Origin: Leptopterna dolabrata | Taxonomy: Eukaryota; Arthropoda; Insecta; Hemiptera; Miridae | Assembly: GCA_954871275.1 (NCBI GenBank) | Contig: OX940986.1 | Span: 7,923,170 to 7,987,169, forward strand | Length of the DNA stretch: 64,000 nt | Direction: 5' to 3' | Part shown: positions 48,101-57,100 of the stretch, piece after piece | How positions within the stretch are numbered: the first letter of the stretch is position 1 | Layout of the letters: each line of letters starts with the position of its first letter | Made by a program: the position numbers and the translations under genes | The notes under the pieces: generated by a model | Seen by the model: the letters and a program-made list of their open reading frames with translations, nothing else | Told to the model about the DNA's origin: nothing | Databases searched by the model: none

Positions 48101-51100
48101 CCCTCCTTGGTGATGGTGTTGTCATTCAAATTGAGGATTCTCAAATTCGGATTGTGGTTCAAGGCGTCACTCAATGCTTCGATCCCGACGTGATAAATGG
48201 CGTTTTGATAGATCTGAATTTCCTCCAGAGTGCCGATTTCCTGAAAAAGACGACGGTGAATGAGGTTATTCCAGTGAGTCTAAAAATGAGATTATTTTTG
48301 GAATATTTTAGTTCAAGTAACTGTGAAAAGGACGGTGAGTGTGGGAGAAGGAGATAATTGTGTAATGTAAGGAAGGAAATGCTTAATAAAGATATCGGAT
48401 GTTGAAAAAGCGCGGGTCCTACGTCTACATCACGGCCCGGCTGTGTGTGTGTTTGTGCGTGCGTAAAAGCAGTATTATAGTATCCATAGGGTCTCGGCGA
48501 TCACGGTCTCCCCTCATTCGGTCTAACACTACTTTATCGTTCAAAAATGGTCAAATTACGTGTCGCAGTGATGGGCGAATCCAAATGAATTTAAGAATCG
48601 AATGCAGAGTATGCGAATTAATTTTACTATCGAATAATCATTTTAGAGGTGTGTCGATACTCTCGGACTTGGAATGTGGAACCTAATCTCTCGGAGGAAC
48701 CGTTTCAGGCTGCTCAAGTTACCGATACCGATACACAATTCCGGGGACCGGATAGACCTGTGCCGATACTCTCGGAACCTTCTTCCATGGTTCCACGTTC
48801 CCGATCCGAGAGTATCTGAATCCACTAAGGCACTAGCACCTCTACAAAGCGTTCTCGAACTATATCGATCCCGTTCCGATTTGGCAGCCTTCTCGATCCA
48901 TAGCGATCCCGTTCCCGACCCTATGCGATCCCCGCAGGAACACAATAGAGGTGAGTAGATCAGGAAGACTCTTGAAGAACTAACTCCGCCAACTGAACTA
49001 CTCCTCAAATTAGTTCGCACTGGTGTGGTTCTCACTGAACGTTCGTTCACTAGGAGCACGGCGTCAATCAAGGACCTAGTGTCTAGAGATAGACGTAGGA
49101 GGGAGGAACTAAAGGACTATCGTTCTCTGCATTATGAACTAAGAACTAAAGAACTAGTAACTCACTCACAAGGCAAATGAGTTGGTTCTTTAGTTCTTGT
49201 AGTTCATAGGAACGGTGGATACTACATGAAGAGTTGATGGTATCCACTTGAAAACAGTTCCTTTAGTTCATTAGTTGTTCAGAAGGGGTGGATACTACAT
49301 AAGGAGTTTACAGTATCATAGAACGAAAGCTCGAAGGAATAAGTAGGACTCGTTCAGTCGTTCCTTCGGCCTGTCATCCTGTACACATGCCAGAAGCCAG
49401 TCTGAAAGTTCAACTATTGATATCGTTCTTCATTCTAGTTAGGTGTTTGTGCTGTGTGATTGGAAACTAAAAGGAAGTGGAATTAACTAACTCAGGCCCA
49501 CTTTCACCAAAAATTTGAAACGACCCGGAAGAGGTTGCAAATTAACGGAGTTTAACGCTCACTGTCTTTCACCAGAGCTCTGTGCGATTTTAAACTCCCA
49601 CCGAGGCGGCTCGAGTTTAAACGCTCGAAATCCAGCAAGTTAACGTCGCTGATCTCCGTTAGCCATGAGATCCCAATATGGCCGCCAAGCTTACAGCTGA
49701 TTTTCGGTTTTGTTGTTATACGGCTGTGAAATGAATTAGCGCGAGTTGGTATGGTATTGGTATTTATACTATGTATTCCACAACGATATTATAGGTACCT
49801 TACCTCGTGGTTGGAGTCGTCGTTAATCAGAAATCACTTTGGCAATTCACGGTTTATTATTACAGCAGAACAATGGAAGCGGGAATCGACATCAGCTGAG
49901 CGGTGGTTGTTGTTGTTTTGACGATTTTATAGTCCCGGCGTGTCATATTGTCCAAGTTTTGCTTGGACATTTTAACTAAGCTCCATCAGGCAAACTACGT
50001 TATTTCAAACTGGGTTAAACCAAAATTTGGGTTGGTGAAATACGCCAGCTGCATTTCCAAGTTTAAACCTCGACGTTAACTTTAACGGAGTTTGGCTAAA
50101 CACGGTTAAATAATTTTCTGGTGAAAGTGGGCTTCAAAAGAACTACTCCTTTCAAGGGGTGAATCACTGAATGAGTCCCTCTAATGAACTACACTTACCC
50201 ATCACCACTAGAACACAAGGCTTCAGTCCTCAATCCAATTCAGGAACCCATAATATCCGACTTACCTTGAAAACTCTTGAGAGAGCGATACATCCTGGGT
50301 TTTCAAGACGGTTCCGACCAGCAATGAACACTTTGAGAGCAAAAACGGTACCAGCGGCTTTGGCGTTTTCTTGACATTTCTGAAGAGCTGCGGCGAGTTT
50401 CTGCAAACAATAATATCTCGACTTAGTTAATTCATAATGATATATTTCCAACACAGAAACAACTTCTCTACTTCTGGAGCTACCTGTGGGCAAAGCTAAT
50501 GTTTCTTCGAGCCCCTCCACTCGGTTTCCAGTCAGCCGGCTACATTCATCAATCCACAAACAACAAGTTGGGAAACGCGGTAACGGGAAGTTCGGTAGGA
50601 AAGCCTGGATCATGTAAACGAGGTTCGCAATCTTCAAATCGTTGGTGCGAAATAATTAACCCTCCTAAGTGAAAATCATAAGTGATGATGTGAAACTGTA
50701 GGTCACCTCAATGTTCCCTTCGGATGAGTCAACGAATGACAAGAGCTGGTATTGGTTTTCAATAATTAATTTAAATATTGAATTCAATAATGAATACCTA
50801 TTAAAAATAATAGATCAAAATACGTTTTATGCCGGAATGGCGCCACCTTAAAATGCATGTCTATTAAAACATCGACTAAACAGTCCATTTCAGGGGGTGT
50901 AGTTCCGTATCCCCCCCACCACACTTACAAACGACAATTTCTAACACATTTTCGGCTTTTTTAAAAACAAAAACAAAAAAACGCTGCAAATTATTACACA
51001 AAGGTTTATTATTTGACAGTATAGATCACTGCGTAGATCACTGTTTTCTGTGACCAATACCCTCGAGCTCCCCCCAGGGAAGCTCTAAATCGAGTACTGG

Positions 51101-54100
51101 AGCCGGCCAGGGAATTAAAGTTTCATACACATGCGTGGGATTCGTTAATTCAATCATTGATCATTTGTAGTTATTCATGAAGCATAAGGTAAATAATAAA
51201 CCGTTGTGCAATAATTAACCCAATAATACTTCAACGTTTGTTCAAGTTTCAGAAGTACCTACCAACAAAATTCAATAGTCCATCATTTTTCAAATGAAAT
51301 AATATCACAGAACAACCAACTCGACTTCATACAGCCATCCTTGATTATAATCAGGTGCTCCCTATCGATGATATCTGGGCCGGATTTATACCGTTTGATT
51401 CACGATCGTGTTGACGAAGCTTTTCCGTGCAAACGAACGACTGGTCGCAAAATGCACCGGGTGGTCTCAAAAAATTCTTTACCTTAGTTAGAACGTTAAA
51501 AAACCATAGCCTTCTGAAAGTTTCGAGCTACGGTATTCTGAAAATTTCAACCCCTATTTTTCACCCCTTAGAGACGACTGACAGTAACGCCGAGCTTCGC
51601 GGTCCAACTAGCCTCCAAACCGGACTAAAAACCGAATTTCATCAATTTTGGTTCATGGTGACTAAGAAGAGTGCGAAGTACGGCGTACGGTGGACGGACA
51701 GAAAATTTTTTTTATTGCATTTTCGGATTCTACATACCTTGAAACAAACCATCAAATTTGGAGGGGGATTAATTTTTTATTTTTTTTCATGCTCGATCTC
51801 AAAGGTTCATTACTGAATAATTAACCAAAACAGCTTTTAATACAGTATTTCATTGTCTTTTGAAATGTTACCTATAGTCTCAGCTGATTATCCATTTAGT
51901 ATAACGCCGAAACAAGCTAATTAAACAAATGGGGGTGCCCAACGGAACTATTTCCCGGTGAAGAAGTTCTGTACGGTTCCCCACCTTCTTATAACACAAA
52001 AATCCAAGTTCAAAAGCGATGGAATTCACAGGCGAATAATCTTACCTCAGGAAGATCAGCTTCACTGACCGTCGACCTTATCAAAGCTTTGATGTTCAAA
52101 CAAATATGACATCTATTTGTGTCTGATTATACGTTAAACTACCAGTATTACTCTGGCCCCCGAACCGAAGTTTATGGGGCATGTAGGACTTCTTTGAAAT
52201 ACACTAATCTTGACTGCCAGTGCTTCCTTTAATATTCTCCACTTGTCTCCTACTCCTTTACCAAGTGGCCATTTGAAACCTCTTCGCCAGGGAAATAGCC
52301 CCCCTCCCCACATTTTATTAAAAAGCTAGTTTCAGCGTTATACTAAACTGATAATCAAACTAGCTATTATATTTAAAAAATACAATGAAATACGATATTC
52401 GAAACTTTTTTAAAAGACAATGAAATTCGGTATTCGAAACTATTCAAAAAGACAATGAAATAAGGTATTCGAAACTTTTCAAAAAGACAATGAAATATGG
52501 TGTTCGAAACTTTTCAAAAAGACAATGAAATACGGTATTCGAAATTTTTCAAAGACAATGAAAAATGTATGGTATTCGAAACTTTTCAAAAAGACAATGA
52601 TATACGTTATTCAAAACTTTTCAAAAAGACAATGAAATACGGTATTCAAAACTTTTTAAAGACAGCGAAATTCGGTATTCAAAACTTTTCAAAAATACAA
52701 TGAAATTGGGTATTCGTAACTTTTCAAAAAGACAATGAAATATGGTATTCGAAACTTTTCAAAAAGACAATGAAATCTTACGTTTTTCAAAACTTTTCAA
52801 AAAGACAATTAAATACGGTATTCAAAACTTTTTAAAGACAATGAAATTTGGTATTCAAAACTTTTCAAAAAGGACAATGAAATTTGGCATTCGAAACTTC
52901 TCAAAAAGACAATGAAATATGGTATTCGAAACTTTTCAAAAAGACAATGAAATACGTTATTCAAAACTTTTCAAAATTCAATGAAATACGGTATTCAAAA
53001 CTTTTTAAAGACAATGAAATTCGGTATTCAAAACTTTTCAAAAAGTCAATGAAATGCAGTATTCGAAACTTTTTAAAAAGACAATGAAATTCGGCATTCG
53101 AAACTTTTCAAAAAGACAATGAAATACGGTATTCAACACTTTTCAAAAAGAATGAAATACAGCATTCAAAACGTTTCAAAAAGACAATGAAATACGGTAT
53201 TCGAAACTTTTCAAAAAGACAATGAAATACGCTATTCGAAACTTTTCAAAAAGACAATGAAATACGTTTTTCAAAACTTTTCAAAAAGACAATTAAATAC
53301 TGTATTCAAAACATTTTAAAGACAATGAAATTTGGTATTCAAAACTTATCAAAAAGATCCAAAACTTTTCACTGTTCAGTGAGTAGGGACAAGACAGACG
53401 CAACCCGTGGTATGGTGAGGCCAAAAACAACACCAAAAGATGACCTCGTCACCAGGAAACCAGCGAAAAATCCTGAGCGGGAAGCTACGGTCGGTGGAGA
53501 ACGTTAGAGATTATGTTATCTGAATCACAATTCCTCATACCAAAGTCGGGATATTTACCAACTCGCAGTTTGTAGACTGTCTAAGCTTAACCGTCGCAAA
53601 CTGAAGCCCCTGAGAAATTTTTCATTGTGGAGACTATATTAGACTATAATCAGCTAATCAATGACGAGGTGACGATGCTGTATCAAGGGTTTTTGGCCTA
53701 TTCAATACAACATGCGAGTACCTGCGCTCCGGTAATGCCGAGCCCCATGTTGGCCATTCGGAGCTCCTTGAGGCCGTAGCAGACTTCACTGGAAAGCAGT
53801 TGGGAAATGCCCTCTACGCCGATCGGTCCTGAAGCGTTGTCCGAGAGTTCCAGCACTTCCAGACGAGCTCCAGCAAGCATCAGACTGTCGCTGAATGCTT
53901 TCTAGAAATATTAAGGGAAAAAAAGATCTTAGGCGCCAGTTATGTAATTCACAAGTCGATGATGTACTTATTTATTCATACTTATAAATAAGGCTGTAAG
54001 GCTGTGGTTACACTGGATCAGGTTTTTCACTCTGCCGATGAGTCGAACATTCCACTGAACAGCCAGTCGACTCTGCTGAGTGAAGTATTAGTTACACTTG

Positions 54101-57100
54101 GCCCGAATCTTTGGAGGTTTCTATAGATTTTTATTTTTTTAAATACCTTCATACTTACTTCTTTGATGGTGGAAGAATTGGATTTTTCAGAAAGGGAGGT
54201 TTTGGGGGAGTTCCATACTTCGTTCCCAGAACTTTTGGAACAACCAGTAGAGTTATAGAGTATTCTAAGATGACACCTGGGGGCCTATTCACTAAGCCAA
54301 AAAGACACATCTTTTCGGTCAGACTCTCTCTTTTGGCAGAAGAGATTTTTATAGTACCCATGACAGGGTTATTCAGTAACTTCTAAGAGAGATGGTGCCA
54401 TCTTGGCATTTTCGATCTCTTTCAGAGAGACACCTAATTAGGTCTTTTCTCGAAAGAGAGTCTCTTTCTCATTTTTCGTTTGTTTGATAGTGATATTGTG
54501 TATCATCCTTCGTCCATCCACTACCATATCGGTCACTTTGATATATGTTTTTTCATCCCTGTTTTATACATATCGATTCATGAGTAAAAATGTCCAAGTA
54601 GGTAACAGTTGAGAGCTATTCAGTAAAACAGACGAACCTGGGAGACACTCGAATACTGGACACTGTCTCCCGTGGGAGTCAAGAAATTTTAAAAATAGAT
54701 AACCTATTTTCACTATCTCTTTTAGTGAATAAGCCCCCAGCACTTTTGTATATTTTGTATGGCATGAGACTAAATACCCCAGTCAAAACTGTTGAAAGAT
54801 ACCTCAAACGAGCAAGAAATGAGAACAGCAACGAATGTGCTGTTTTGCTGTTGTGAAATGCAATGGAGAAGTCCGTGGATTTGGCCAGAAAAAACAAAAT
54901 AGTTTGGTCGGTGTTTGGGAGTCGGTTGTTCGGCCTGAGTCAACCGAACACGTCGGTCGTAGTCTAACCCCTTCAGCCGGACTACGTACTATTACGTTAT
55001 AGTTTGACCGAAATCAAGTGAGAAATCGGCGAAGCCGGATACAATGTAACCACAGCCCAAGTCTGAACGTAGGTCAGTGGGTCTGTAGGATGAAGGTAGG
55101 AGGGCATCACGGCCTAAATGCTGAACCGATTAGAACACGGGTTTTGTGTAAAATTAATATGTTATTAGAATGGTCTTATCTTCAGCTTCGATACCTATTA
55201 CCGGAAATTATACTCCAAACTTCATCATTACGCAAGCATTTCAATCACTGTTGAGCAATAACATGGTCAGAAGTGTGGTACTATGGACAGAGATAGGCTA
55301 CTTCAGGCACGAGATTTATAGTACTTAACGGCTGACTGGTGTGAGACAAGGACAGCTAGGACGACATCGGGCAAGTTGTAATCAGTGAATGCTGTAAGTG
55401 ATTCATAATTATGTACGCAAAGAAAACCTGTGCAGCTCCCTGTGCTGTGCCACCCGTGGAACATCGTTCACTTCAGAATTACGGAGAAATTAATAATACA
55501 TTAAACTCTCACCAGCGCAGGAGGTATTTCCGTTTTCAGCCGGCTGGTGAACATGTCTTTCCAGAGAGCGTGCCGCAGCGTTGGTTTGTCTTCAAAAGCT
55601 TTGGCGATGGCTTTGGCAGCTTCGACTCCGATTGTGTTCCCTTCGAGATTGAGGAACTCCAAGGGACCCTCCAAACTTCTGATGGCATCGATGACAGGTT
55701 TGGCTGTAATAAACATTAAGGAATCATATATAAGGAATCGCATAATAAATTATATCGCTCAACATAATGGGGAATTTTCGTCAACAAAATTTTTTTGGAC
55801 AAAAATATTCGGAATTCTTGGAAAAATCGTAGTTTGAAGCCCGTTTTCAAAAATAAGAGATATTTTTTAAATGAGGGTGTTCGAAAGTAAAAATGATGCA
55901 TCAGGTCTATTGACATCCGACTGGCTACTAGCCCCAAGGAGGCGAAGCAAAGCTTCGGAGGCAAAGGTTCTCAATACTGCTTTGCTGTGACTTTTTGTGA
56001 ACCTCCCCTTGGTTTAGTTTTGAGGACATGTTTCTTAAAATTTATTTATAAATCTGCAGTTCCATCCATCCATCCATTGTAGTCCAGGAGCCGAGGCTGA
56101 AATCGGTGACCATCGGGTAGAAAAGGTTTGATATTTTTTTCAAATATGTCCTAGAGGTAATGTAGAAATTGACGTCTGCCACTCCGGAGCCGAGGCTCAA
56201 AGAAATTACGTAAATTTAAAATTTCAGAAAATGGCAAATTTTTGACTTACTAATTGATGGCTAGAACTTAATTTTTTCTCGTTCGTTACCCTCTGTGGAC
56301 TTGAATTTCACTCGCCTGCCTCCCCCACCTCGCTGCCCAAAGTGGGCAGACGAAATTCAAATTTGGCGAATTTGGACAGTTTTTTGTACTTACTAGTTGA
56401 CGACCAGAAGGTGAAAGAGTAAATTGGACTAGCCATGGACAACAGTAAAACACACGTCTGCCACGCCATGCGCGCTGCTAAAATTTAGCAGACGCCATTA
56501 CATTCCGCTAAAAAATGCGAACAAATTTGACTTATTAGTTGACGTTTAAAACTTTCATCACCTAGTTGAAAAAAGCATCGTCTGCCACTCATTAGCTGCG
56601 GCCTTGGCTCAGCAGACGGGATAATAAAATGGCCAATTTTGTGCAAAAATCTGTATGAACGAGTTGAAGCCTGAAAACTAGGTAATTACATTTGTATCAT
56701 ATCACTAACGACGAAGGTCCACGTCTTCCAAGCTGAAACCTTTTTAGTGGTCGGTTCTGTACATTGAAGTGATGCACTAGCGCTCCGAGCGGGATTTGAT
56801 TTGAACTACTTGGCGATTTACGTCATTTCTAGCGGGAACTCTGGAATTAACATTTCGCGCTCGTTTTCTGCCTATACTTCGCGACATAAATACCTAATTA
56901 TGTGGTAAATAAGTGTTCATTTCTGTTACTGAACAGAATTTGGCCAAAAAAAATTGGAATTATTTGTAACCGACGAAAATTGCCCATTGTCAGATGGTAG
57001 AATGGCTTAACTGGGGATTGTCACACTGTGTCTATAATATGTAATTATTCATCGAAAAACGACTTTCCAAATGGGTAGCACGACTTGAAGTTTCGAAGGT

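Noticed and set aside
47953..48357. 124 to 134-codon plus-strand ORFs over RanGAP1 exon 5
   Set aside because: Antisense shadows of the real exon.
51427..51816. 129-codon ORF in RanGAP1 intron 3
   Set aside because: No start context, domain or splice support; antisense to the gene.
52380..53360. Regular short repeats resembling a CRISPR array
   Set aside because: Units are directly adjacent with no unique spacers, in an intron of a eukaryotic gene: a satellite.
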